Source: Actinoallomurus soli
Lineage (GTDB): Bacteria > Actinomycetota > Actinomycetes > Streptosporangiales > Streptosporangiaceae
Assembly: GCF_024055715.1 (NCBI RefSeq)
Contig: NZ_JAMXMV010000011.1
Coordinates: 186,001 to 250,000 of the forward strand
Direction of reading: 5' to 3'
Length of the DNA stretch: 64,000 bases
This document shows, piece by piece, positions 45,001 to 57,000 of the stretch. The notes beneath the pieces are model-generated. The model was not told where the DNA came from. It worked only from the letters and a program-made list of their open reading frames with translations, and made no database searches. The position numbers and the translations under genes were made by a program. The first letter of the stretch is position 1; each line of letters starts with the position of its first letter.

Positions 45001-48000
45001 CACGTACCGCCACACCGGGCCGCCGGAGGCATGGGAGTCCGTACTCGAGACCAGGAACGCGTGCTCGTCCGTCGACAGCACCCAGGTGATGCCGGGATGC
45101 GCGTACAGGGCCCGCCAGCCCTCCTGCGCGTCGAGCCAGTGGGGGACGAGCGCGTCGTGCAGCGCGGGCGGAAGAACGATCTCGATCGGCCCTCGGTCGG
45201 CCAGCGCGGCGAGGTCGCCGGCGTCCCGTACGCCGCCATCGAGGAAGGGCTCGGGCGGGCGTCCATCCGTGAACCGCGCCCTCAGCCGCCGCGCGAAGTC
45301 GGCCCAGAAGGGCTCCGAACGCCCTGCCGCGAGCTCGTCGGGCGTCCCGCCCGCGACCGTCGTCGGCTCCTGCGGTTCCGGCCCGGCGGGCGTCTCCGAC
45401 CGGACCGGCGCGCCCTCGTCGAGCGCCTTCGACCCTGCCGGCAGGCCCTCATCGAGCGCCTTCGACCCTGCCGGCAGGCCCTCATCGAGCGCCTTCGACC
45501 CGGCGGGCAGGACCTCGTCCAGGCCCTCGTCGAGCGTCTTCGACCCGGCCGGGGCTTCGAGGCCTTCCGGCTTCTCCGGTTCCTCGGGCTTCTCCGCGGG
45601 GATGAGGCCGGAGCCGGTGGGCACCCCACCCAGAGCGTGGCGCTCGAAGTCCTTGGCGTGCGCGAGGCCGATCCCCAGCTCGCCGGTGACCGGGAGGGTG
45701 AACGGGACATCGCCGTGGTCGGACTTGACCCAGATCGTCACCGCGAACTCGGTCTGGTAGCGGACCAGACGGTCCTTGCGCATGGTTGCGTTCTTGAGCT
45801 GGCCTCCGGAGGTCAGGGAGCGCCCGTACTCGCGCGAGGAGCCCAGCTTCGGCAGGTCGATGCTGGGCGTGGCCAGATGGGAGCCGAGCTCGACCCCGAA
45901 GGCGACGCCCGGCGTGGCGCTCGCCCCGGTGCTGTGCTTCTGGCCGTCGCCGATCCGCACCGTGTCCGCGATGTCGTTACGGAGCAGGACCTCCTTGTCG
46001 GTCGTCGTCACGTAACGCACGGTCTGCGGCCGGCCGCTGAACTCCAGATGTCCCTGGAACGTGGACAGGGCGGACAGCCTCTTGTCGATCAGGCCCGTGA
46101 CCCAGCTGTCGGTCAGCCACCACTGGCTGCGGTCCTTGAACGTCTTCTCGTTGACGTACTCCTCGGCGACGTCCTGCACGATCTCGTCGACGTCCTTCGC
46201 CGGGAGCCCGAGGAAGTCGAGGACGCTGCGCAGGCCGGCCAGCAGCGGCTCCGGCACGATCGCGGTGACCGCGTGATCGAGGCCGTGCAGCACGGCCGGG
46301 TCCACGACCCGCACCACCGGGTGCCCGCCGCTCCCGGGCGGCGCCGTGAGGGCGGCTTCGGCGGCGGAGGAGTAGACCGTGGGGAACGCCAGGCGCGCCT
46401 CCCCGGGGAGAAGGAGTTCCGGCCGCTCGGCCCGGTCGACGGTGGCCCGCACCCGGATCCGTGCCGCGTACCCGTGTGCGGCGTTGGCGATGACCCGGTT
46501 CCCCGACTGGACCTCCATCAGGATGGTCTGCCAGGAACCGGTGCCGCGCTCCGTCCCGACCTTGAACACCGGCGAGACGTGCGACAGCCCCGCCTGCAGC
46601 CCCACCGAGAGGAACAGGATCGGCTCGACGGACGCGTTCCTCCCGCTCAGATTCTGCCGCATGACCTCCTCGGCGTACGTCGTGTCGCCGTACTTGCTGA
46701 AGTACGTCTGGTAGCCCGGATCGGCCCCCGCGTCCTCCGGCGGCGCGAACTCCGTCTGTTCCACCGAGAAGGACAGCCTGACCCGTGTGCTCTTCTCGAC
46801 GATCAGCTTGCCGTGAAGCAGCAGCCGCTCCCACCGCACGGGGTCCTTCTCGGCCAGCAGCGCGAGGATCTTCTTGCGGACCGCGCGCGCAACGGACGAT
46901 GACAGGCCGGCGGTGACGGCGTCGATCCAGCGGGTCACCGACTCGTCGGGGCGGCCGTCCGGCAGCGAGCTGTCCACCACCTCGGCGACCGACGACACGG
47001 AGCCGTCGCCGAGCCCGCCCTGCTCCACGTACCACGGGACGATCGGCGCCGCGTCGGAGTCTCGTGCCTCCGTGTCGCCGGTCTCTTCGAGCGCATCCCA
47101 GAAGGTCCGGTAAGCGGCGTACACCTCGTCGTTCATCTGCGGCTGGTCGGCGAGTGCGCCGGACCGCGGGGCCTGGTCCTTCAGCGGGATGCGGACCGCC
47201 CTACCGCTCTCATCGAGCGGCACCAGGTACATCGCGCCCTTGCCCACCGTCAGCCGGTACGGCCGGGCCTCCGGGTCCAGGGAGGTCAGCGTCTCCAGGA
47301 GCGTGTCGTGATTGTCGACCCGGCCGAGCCAGCCGTTGTCCCCCCGCAGGTAGGCGCCGGTCGGCTCGTGAATGAAGTCGTCCCCGAACCTCGTCCAGTC
47401 GAAGGGCGACAGCTCCTCGCCGGAGAGCCTGATCACGCCCGTGCGTTCGATCTCGTAGGTGAACGGCGTCGAACGGGACGGATGCGGGCGCTCGTACACC
47501 AGAGGGTTCCCGGAAACCGTGCCGACGGCGGGCACCTCGTCCAGGGGCACCTCGGTCAGGTCATCGGGGTCGCCGAAGCGCGGTTCCATGACCGTCAGCC
47601 GGCGGCCGATCGGCCACTGCTCCGCCAGCGGGTTCCTGTCGTGGTCCGGGGATCCACCGAGCAGGCCGCCGAACCGGCGGCGCCGCGTCTGCGTGCCGGA
47701 CGGGCCGGGGGTCGCACGCTGGGCACCCCGGATGGCGACCTGACGCGGCCCCCCGCGGCGATCGTCGAACGAGATCGTGACGTCGTCGCCCGTGGTCTTC
47801 GCCGCCACCCGCCCGATCTCGAAGTCCCCGGCGGTGAGGTGGGGCAGCGGGGTACCGGCCTGGCGCCGCCGCAGCTCATCGTCCAGGTGCTCGCGGAAGG
47901 TCTCCTCAACGGCCTTCGTGCGTTTCGCCGCGAGACTCCTGCCGCCGGTCGCCGCCCGGGCGTGACCGGTGATGGTGACGGGCGGCAGAGGAAGGCCGTG

Positions 48001-51000
48001 GTCGGCGTTCCACAGGCCGACCGTGGCCACCATCTCGACCGGAGACTTGAGGTAGCGCGCTTCGAAGCGGTCGGTGCCCTCGTCGAACCTGATGGGCGAA
48101 GGCCCGCCGTGGTGCCCGAAGAGCACCACCGCGGTGAGCGGATTGGCCACGGTCGCGGGTCCCGGTTCCAGCAGTCCCGCGCTGAGGTCGTGCATGCTCT
48201 CGCCGGGGCGCTGGGAGATCATCCGCATGTACCACTGGCGCTTGGCCGGAATGATCGAGTCGACCGCCTCCAGACCGCGCATGGCGCGCCTGATGTGCTT
48301 GTCCAGCTCCGCTTCCGCCGCAGCGCGTTCCGGGGACCCCTCGGCCTGCTCCAGCACCTCCGTCTGGGCCTGCTTCGCCCTGGTCAGCGCCCCCGCCAGG
48401 TTCTGGTAACCGCGGAGTTCCGCGAGGCCGTCCGTGCGACCGGCGTTGTTCAGCCGGTCGAGATTCGCGCGCAGATCCTCCGTGATCTGCTGCAACTCGC
48501 TCAGCGAGTAGTCCCTCAGGTTCGTCTCGACGGCTTCCCGGCGCGCGGCCTCCCACATCGGTGAGGCCCTTCGCGCGTGATTCTCCAGGGTGATCTGGTG
48601 GGTGCCGTCCTCGCTGGCGAGCACGACCATCGCGAAGTGGTAACCGAGGTGTTTGCCGGGCTCGGAGCCCGGTTTGGCGAAGTTGCGGGTCAGGTCCGGC
48701 CGTCCGCCTTCGTCCGGCGCGGCGACCAACTGGACCATGTAGCCCTCGCCGACGTCGGCCCACGCCCTCTCGTTGATGCCGAGGAGACGCGCGGCGTAGG
48801 ACAGGGCACCGCGGCGTGGACTGGGCGTGTCGGACAGGGCCAGCGCACCGCCGTAGCCCTCGCCGGGCAACGGGCCGCCGCCCCCGCCGCTCGGCCGGTC
48901 GTCCCGGCGGATCTGGGCCGCCGCCCACTCGGGGTTCACGTCGGTCGGCGGGATCTCCCCGTCGGCCATCCGCGTCAGGGCCTCGGCGAGGTAGTGGGTA
49001 CCGGTGACCTCGATGGCGTCCGACGCGTTGACCGGGGCGGTGGTCACCGGACCGCCCTTCGGGTCGCCGAACACCAGGTGCGACAAGCGGTGGTCGCCGG
49101 CCAGGAACTCGACGAAGGGCCGGGAGCCCTCATCGGGGGACTGCCCGGGACGCGTCCTGAACTCCGGCGTGACGCGGTACAGCCGCCGGCTTCCCCCGTT
49201 CTGGGTCGGGACGACGATGGCCACGTCATCCTCGACCTGGAGCCACACGATGTCGTCCCAGCGCGCGTGTTTCGCCCGCGCACGCGCGATGGCCTGGTCC
49301 GACGCGAAGATCTGCTGCCCGGAGACGCCGTCCTGGACGGCGAGCGTACGGTCCGCGGAGATCCGCAGCCTCGGCCGATCGGAGCCGGCCGTCTCCACGT
49401 AGTCCTGGGTCAGCGTGGTGAAGCCCGGGGCGGCGGACTCCCCTTCCCACGCCTGCGGGGATCGCCGTTCGAGAACGGGATCACCGGGCCGGCGGAACAG
49501 CACCCCCGTACCGCGCTCGTCGATGACCTCGTACTCGGTCGTGGTCAGCGGCCTGGCCCGCCGCGCCTCCGTCGGACCGACCACCCCGGACGGGTCCACC
49601 GCCGGGCCTCCGGCATCGCCTGAGGACCGCGTGCCCTCCTCCGCGCCGCTCTCCGTGCCGTCGTACAGGTCGAGAACGCTGAGGGCCGGTTCCACGGCGC
49701 TCTCCGCGTCGTCGTACAGGTCGAGGATGCTGAGAGCGGATTGCGCGTCGTCCGGTTCGGCCACCGCCCAGACGGCGTCCGCGCCGGCGGGGACCGGGCC
49801 GATCGCGAGCCGTTCGATGCCCGTCGTCGGGTCCAGGAGCGAACGGACGTCGTGGCGGACGTACCAGGTGCGGGCTCCCGTCAGGCCGGCGATCCGCCCG
49901 GCCAGGGCCGGGGTGACCCTGCCGAACGCCAGGACGATCTCGGCTCCTTCCGGACGCGCCGAGTCCTGCGCGATCATCCAGATGAGCTCTTCGGGGTCCG
50001 TCACGCTGAACCGCCCGCGCGGCGTGATCACCGTCCAGCCGGTACCGGTCCCCGCCATGATCGCGTACGGGTTGGACCATGGCGCCCGCAACGTGCCGAC
50101 CTGACCGGCGGCGTCCGACACGGCGTAGGAGGAGAGGTCGAGCCGCTGGTTGCCCGTGCCCGTCCAGTTCCGCGCGATGGCACCGCCCTGGTCGTCCGTC
50201 AGCAGCGTCTCGGGAGCCAGCGCGGTGGCCGCCAGGCGCTCCGGGTCCAGAGCGCGCTGGACTCCGCCGCCGCGGCCCCTCGTCCCCCCGAAAATCCACT
50301 CCGCGGGGGCGGCAGCGGTGTCGGCGGCCGACGACCCGGATGCCTCGCCCGGCCGCTCGGCCAGCGGCGCGCGGCCAGGCGCGCCGCCCCGCAGCCTGGG
50401 CTTCTCACCGAAGGCGATGTAATGCGCGGCGAAACCGGCCAGCCCCCGGGCGGAACTCTTGGAAATGCCTTCCGGGAGTTCACGGAGCGCCTGTTCGATC
50501 TCTCCTCGGTCGACCCGGCCACCGAGCCACGCGCCGCCCATGCGGGCCAGCAGGGAGTTGACCTCGGTCTCGAGGTAATCGGAGATCCCGGTGTCCGCTC
50601 CTTCGCCCCGACTCGACGGTCCGGTGGCCGGGGGGTCGCCCAGTTGCCGGTGGAGGTTCGCGGTCAGGCCTTCGAGCTGGGCCGCCGCGCGCCGCATCGT
50701 GTCGAGCCGGGCCTGCGCGCGGCGGTGCGCCGGCACGTCCGCGTGGCCGTTCGCCGCGTGGGCGTCACGGAAGCGGTCGACCATCGCCTGCGCTTCGGCG
50801 TCGATCTCGGACCTGACGTCCGGATCGAGACGCTCACGGAGTTCCTGATAGTCGGTTCCCGCACGCTCGACCCGCCGTTCCAGGGACCCGCGGATCAGCT
50901 GGAACTGGCGGGCCGACCGGTCCGCGGGCGTCGGCGGAGCCGGGTGGAGCTGCTCCCAGGAGATCTCCGGCGCGTCCTCGTCCGTGCTCTCGGCGCCCAT

Positions 51001-54000
51001 GAAGTGGCCCGGGGTGCGGATGAAGTTGACCCGCGCGGCGCCCGCCGGCCCGAGCTGGGTGACGTACCGGTCCTGGATGAGCGTGAGGGGCAGGCCGAGC
51101 TCGTTGGCCGCCAGGTGGGCGACGAGGTCGCCCACCTCGTTGCGCCAGCTGTCCATGCGGCGGATCTGGTCGACGAGCGCACGGCCCCAGTCCGCGAAGG
51201 AGATGCCGTCTCCCGACTCGTGGAAGAAGCCGGCGTACCGCGAGAGCAGGCCCTGGCCCGCGACCGCAAGGTCGGCCGCCAGCCGGTCCGCCAGCCAGTT
51301 CCGTACGACCTGCACGGCCTCGCGGCTGCCGGGCCGGGTGTTCCTCAGGCCGGGTATCACCCGGGCGAGGTACGGACCGGCGATGGCGATGAGGCTCTGG
51401 TAGAAGCAGTTGTCGTCGGCCGCGACGTCGATCGGCCGCAGGCGACGCGCGCTGAGCGCCGCGTCCAGCCGCTCCTGGTCGAACGCCACCGCCTCGGCCT
51501 CGAGCGCCCGCGCGGCCGCTCGCTCGACCTCGTTCCCGCCGACGGCTCGGGAGCCCGACCGGTCGGCGACCGGAACCGTTCGCGTCGTCCGGAGGACCGG
51601 ATCGACCGTGCCGGCCCCGAGGCCGGGTTCGCTCCGGCCGATCCCGGAGGCCGGCTCCGTCCCGCCGGTCCCGGTCGCTCGCTGCTTCCCCATGGCACGG
51701 GTGGCCGGCTCCGACCGGCCGCTGCCGGCGACGACGCTCGTCGTGCCGGAGGCCGGGATCGTCCCGCCGGTTCCGGCGACCGGATCCGTCGTGCCGGTTC
51801 CGAGAACCGGATTCGTGCCGGTTCCGAGGACCGGCGTCCGGGTGTCCGCACCGGTCGCGGCTCGCTGGGCGGCGGCCAGCTCGGCGAGTCGGTCGCCGAT
51901 CTCCGCCACCTCCTCCGGAGTCCAGGCGCGCTCGCCGGGTCCGCCGCGGGCGGCGGTCCGCAGCGACTCGACGATCCGGGCGGCGTCCTCCTCGTTCCAC
52001 TCGGCCTCGTGGACCCGCTCGGACAGCTCCAGGAGCCCGCCGAGCGGATCGTCCTCGTTCTGCCGCCGCCGGCGCGTCTCCGTCTCCTGCCGCCAGAACG
52101 CGTGGACGGCCGCCGCGTCGTGCAGCAGCCCCGGCAGGGCGGGGTTCAGTTCGGCCAGGCGATCCCGGCGGGCCCTGATCTCGGCGTTGAACGCCTGCTC
52201 GAACGTCTGCTGACGGACGGGGGCGGTCAGGTAGATCCGGCCCATGTCACTGCGGTCCAGCCCGTACACGTCCGCCTCGGCCCGCTGGGCGGACGACAGC
52301 ATCCCGTGGGTCTCGGCCACGGCGGCGCTGAAGAAGTGGGTCCGCGAGGTGACCGGCGAGAAGATCCGCGTCGCGCGGGTCCCCCAGTCCGGGCGCGTGA
52401 GGACCGGGTCGAAGGCGTACATGCCGCCGTTCGGGTCGATCCAGGTCTGATGCACCGAGCCGTCGGCGCGGATGATGTCCACGCGGACGTGCGCGGCGAG
52501 CGCGTAGGCGGTGTCGCGCCCGACGTAGACCGGGTGCAGGCCCAGGTCCGCGACCTCCGATGGGAGCCCCGCGGGCCGCCCCGTGGGGTTGTCCGGCCGC
52601 TGGGCGTGCAGCGCGTTGACGGTCTTGATGACCTCGGTGGTGGCCTGCTGGATGGAGTCGACCGAACCGGTGAGCCGCGTGGCCCTTTCGACCTGCTCCT
52701 CGTAGCGGGCGAGTGCGGCGGGCTTCTCGACGGTCGGGTCGGTCTGCCGGATGTGGGCCAGGTCGGCGGTCATCGTCCGCACCGCCCAGCGCAGCATCGC
52801 CTCGTGCGTCTGTGCGGCCAGGGCGAGCGCGTCCGCGGTGAGGACGACCGGGCGTCCGCCGCCGACCTGCCGGCGGATGTGGCGGGCGACGGTCTGGTAG
52901 GCCCGGATCGGGTCGGTGTGCCGGCTCGCCGCGTCGGTCAGGAGCGGGGCGAGGTCGAACCGCGGCGCCTGGCCCATCGGAGGCCAGTTCAGCGACTCCG
53001 GCCGGGCCTGAAGACGGACTCGTATCTCCTCGCGCTGGGCGAGCAGGTCCTCGACCTGCGCCTGCGAGATCTCCGCGTAGACGTCACCGAAGAACGGGTC
53101 GCTGACGAACCGCCCCGTCGGCGTCGCCCTGCGGAACAGGTGGTGGTCCGCCCGGTCGGCGAACAGGCGGCCCCGGAAGCGCATCCGTACGAGGAAGAGC
53201 GGACTGCGTTCCTTGCCGTGCTGCTCGCGGCGGTAGTTCTCGGTGCCCGCCATGGCGTCGTCGAACGAGGTGACGCGGTTGTTCGAGGTCCCCAGATCCC
53301 ATGAGTGGGCGGGGGTGTGGTCCCCCATCGGGCCGTGCGTGTCGAGCGAGGCGTCTCCGACGACCCGCGCGTGGTCGCTGCTCCCGCTGATGGTGGTGCC
53401 GCTCTGGTGCTTGTTGTAGCGGCCGGTCCCGGTCCCCTCCTTCATCCGCCCGATCACGTCGAGCCCGCTCAGGTCGCCGTGCAGCCACATCTCGGCCCGC
53501 TCCTCGGAGTGGCCGGGCACGAAGAGGTTCTCGGCCAGTTTCAGCGGTTCCTCGCCGGACGCCTCGCGGATGTTGTTCACGATGTGCACGCGGGACAGCA
53601 GCACGGGCAGCGACAGGCTCTTGCGGGTCCGGGGGTCGTCGGCGGTGGCGCCCAGGAGCAGCTCGATCCGGCTCGGCCGGAAGATCTCGTTCAGCAGGTT
53701 CAGGCCGATCGGCAGGGCGTCGTCGATCATCGCCTCGGTGATGTAGGCATTGACCGGCAGTTCCGGGAGCCGCCCCAGGTCGGGCAGCGGATGCGGGCCC
53801 CGCAGGCGGCGGCCCTCGGCGAGGGAGCGCGGCATCTGGATCACCAGGGTGCCCGGCTCGGTGACGGTGTCGGCCGCGCTGTGCCGGGTCAGGTCGTCGA
53901 ACTTCCTGTTCAGCGCCCTGACCAGCGGACGGCCGGTCGGGTCCAGCCGCCGGACCGTCACGGTCAGCTCGTGCTCCATCCCGACGAGATAGTGCGCGCC

Positions 54001-57000
54001 CCCGTAGACGGTCTGCTCGACGACTCCCTGGTCGGCCCGGGTCGTCCCGCGGTGGTGGCCCTCGGAGGTCTTCGCGTCGACGGCGTCCCCGCCGGTGGTC
54101 TGCTGCTGCCCGCCGGTGCCGAGCTTGGCGAAGGTGAAGGACTGCGATCCGTCCCGGGAGTTGGACTTGGCCGTCGTGCGGTACTGGTGCTCGTACACCT
54201 CGGCCGCGGTGTTCGGCACGAAGTCCTGCACCTTCGGCGACGCGATGCGCAGGTCGAGGTTGATCTCGACGATGTCCGACAGCAGCCAGCCGATCGGGTT
54301 CACCAGGTAGAAGGAGTACCCGTCCTCGGCCGACGTCGATCCCAGGAGGGCCTGGTCCCGGCCCTTGGCGAGCAGGTTCGCCAGCAGGGCGTGGTCCCGG
54401 CCCTTGCCGAGCATCCCCTGCAGGGCATCGACTCCGCCCTGCATCCGCCCGATGACCCGGCGCTTGGCGTCCCAGAGCGCGGCGCCGGCCGTCAGCAGGC
54501 CGGGGGCGACCTTGTCGACCTGCTCCCTGACGATCTGGTAGGTCGACTTGCCGTTGGCGAAGCGGAAGCTCTCGACGCCGTGGAAGCCGAGGCCGGGGTC
54601 CTCCCGCTCCAGGTACTCCGGCAGCTCGATCTCCTCGAACGGGATCGGCGGCTCCCCCAGCTCCTGCCCGGCGGTCTCCTTGAACCACTTCCGCAGGTCG
54701 CCGTCCCGTACGGGCGCGGCCCCCTGGGTGTGCAGGAAGGTCACCGTCCGGACCAGTTCGTCGCCGTCCACCCCCGGCAGCGTCCTCGGGGGACGAGATC
54801 CGCCGGCCGTCCAGCGCCGCAGGATTCCCACGGCCACGTCCCCGCTGAGCGCGAGGTCACCCGCCTGCCAGTCGTTCAGCGCCTCGGCCAGGCGCTCGTC
54901 GGGCAGCGCCGGACCGCCCTCCGCGTAGGCGACCAGGTCGTCGGGCATCGCGAAGTACGGGTCGGAGGCCCGGGGTTCGGCCAGCGCCAGGCCGAACGCC
55001 CTGGTGAAGGTGCGCCGTACGGCCGGGTCCGTCACCCGGACCCCGCCGCGGTCGTGCACCTGGGCCAGCTCGGCGGCCCGCGCGTCGACGAAGTCCAGAC
55101 GGTCCTTCGGAGGGGTCGGCCGGCCGGTCAGATCGGTCTTCCAGCGGGTCAGCACGCCGGCGGCGACGTCACCGGGCAGCCGCAGCTCGCCCTTGCTCCA
55201 CCGGGTGAGGGAGTCAGTGAGCTGGGCGTCGGACACGGGCAGGACCGCGTCGGCGTACTGGGCCAGTCCATCCGGCTCGATCAGGATGAAGATGGCGTCG
55301 CGGCCGCCCACCTGGCGCGGGGCCGGCCGGTGGCGGCTGGAGGGCAGGAGCTTGCCGTGCGCCTCCTGCCGCGCCCGCACGGTGAAGTTCGCGGGCGCCT
55401 GGTAGAGGAACGCGCGGCCGACCTTGATCTGGATGAGCTCCTTGGCGGCGCCGCGGCCGAACCCTCGTGCGGTGTTCCACTGCCAGCTGCGGCTGAAGTC
55501 CCACTCGCCGGTGAGGCTCGCCTCGCCCGCGATGTCCCCGAACGCCAGGTCCAGCTGCTCCCAGCTCAGACCGTGGGAGTCCTTGTTGCTGAGCCTGTTC
55601 TCCAGCAGGAACAGGTAGATGAGGCCGAGCACGAACGGATCGGAGGTGGAACCCATGAACAGGGACGGGCCGAGGTCGCCGCGCAGGTCCAGGGCGCCGA
55701 AGACGTCGCGGAGCCACCCCGGATCGAACGGCCCGTCGGTGGTGTACTCGCCGTTCAGGATCTCCTTCAGGTGCGCCTTGACCATGAAGAGGCCGGTGAA
55801 CGCGCTCATCTCGCGGTCCGCGGCTCCCGCCGGACCGGCGAAGTCCTTCAGCATCGCGGACGCCGCCGGCGTCAGGCCTGTCGTGTCCAGGTGGAAGACC
55901 ACGGCCTGCTCCAGGGCCTCGGCCGGCGTCCACTTCTCGCGGAGCATCACCTCCCGTGGCGACAGGTCCGCCGCCGAGGGCTGTTCGGCCTCCGTGAACG
56001 GCATCAGGTACGCCGTGGCCTTCTGCCCGCGCATCGTCGGGAGCGTGACGTCGCGCCGCCCCTTGGCGATGTTCCCCGTCCGGCCGGAGTGCTGGAACTC
56101 GATCCTCGCGTGGAGGTCGTAGGTCACCCCCCACACGTCCAGCAGCCCGGGGATCTCGAGGAGCTGCGGGACGTTGCTGAGGAAGCTCACCGAGTCGGTG
56201 GCCCCGACGGTGCGCTGGTACTCCACCCCCAGGAGAGCCGTCTTCAGGAATTTGAACAGCGTCTTGAACTTGACACCGATCGCGATCTTGCGCGTGTGGG
56301 TCGCCGACTGCCCGGCGGTGTCCATGCCCATCGGCAGGTTCGCCGTCGTGTAGGCGTCCGTCGACCGGAGGTACTCCGGCGGCTCCTCCACGCGCTCGGT
56401 GATCCGGATCGTCACCTTGGCCGAGTCGATGTCGACGTCCACGCCCGCGCCGCCGCGGCGCAGGCGCAGGGTGAAGGTGTACCCGTCCTGGTGGGCCACG
56501 TCCCAGTAGGAGCTCAGGCCCCACAGCGAGATCCACTTGCGGAGCTGGTCCTCGTTGTCCAGCCTGCTGAGCACCTTGTTGCCGTGCGTGTAGAAGTGCT
56601 CCCCGGCGAACGGGTCGTCGTCGTTCTCCGGCAGGAAACCGTGGGCCTTGAGCCGCGTCTCGAGCGCGTCGTACAGCGCCTCGACGGTCGACTCCTCGGG
56701 CTGCGCCCAGCCGGTGCCGATGCCCTTGCCTTTCAGCAGGTACGCCGGCGGCTGCTTGGTGTCGGGGTCCTCCGCCCGCCGGCCGGTGTCGCGGAGCGCC
56801 TCCGCGTCGTAAGGCACCGTCGTGCCCTCGGGGGCCTTCTTGAAGGCCTCCTTGTCGACCGGCAGCCCGTGTTCGAACGCCTCAGCCTCGGTGGCCCGGA
56901 TGAGCGCGCGGCTACGGACCACCGGCGTCCTGGTCCGGCTCGAGGACGACGTCTTGGCGTCGCGGACGTAGGCCACGCTGTAGACACCGAGCTGCACGTC

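Larger units (their letters stand above)
50383..55206 (-). repeat. Module B, paralogue of module A
   Basis: Residues about 2930-4537. It shares with module A the helical repeats ('LSGDVAVGILRRW'), 'RRVIGRMQGGVDALQGML', 'SNSRDGSQSFTFAKL', 'GTGRYNKHQSGTT', 'AGTENYRREQ', 'MGQAPRFDLAPLL', 'DPNGGMYAFDP' and the terminal PRLRGG. B carries the OTU domain; A has a coiled coil in that region. Confidence 0.85.

Noticed and set aside
45408-45550. Possible CRISPR array or integron-like repeats
   Set aside because: Contiguous 33-bp in-frame coding repeats without spacers.
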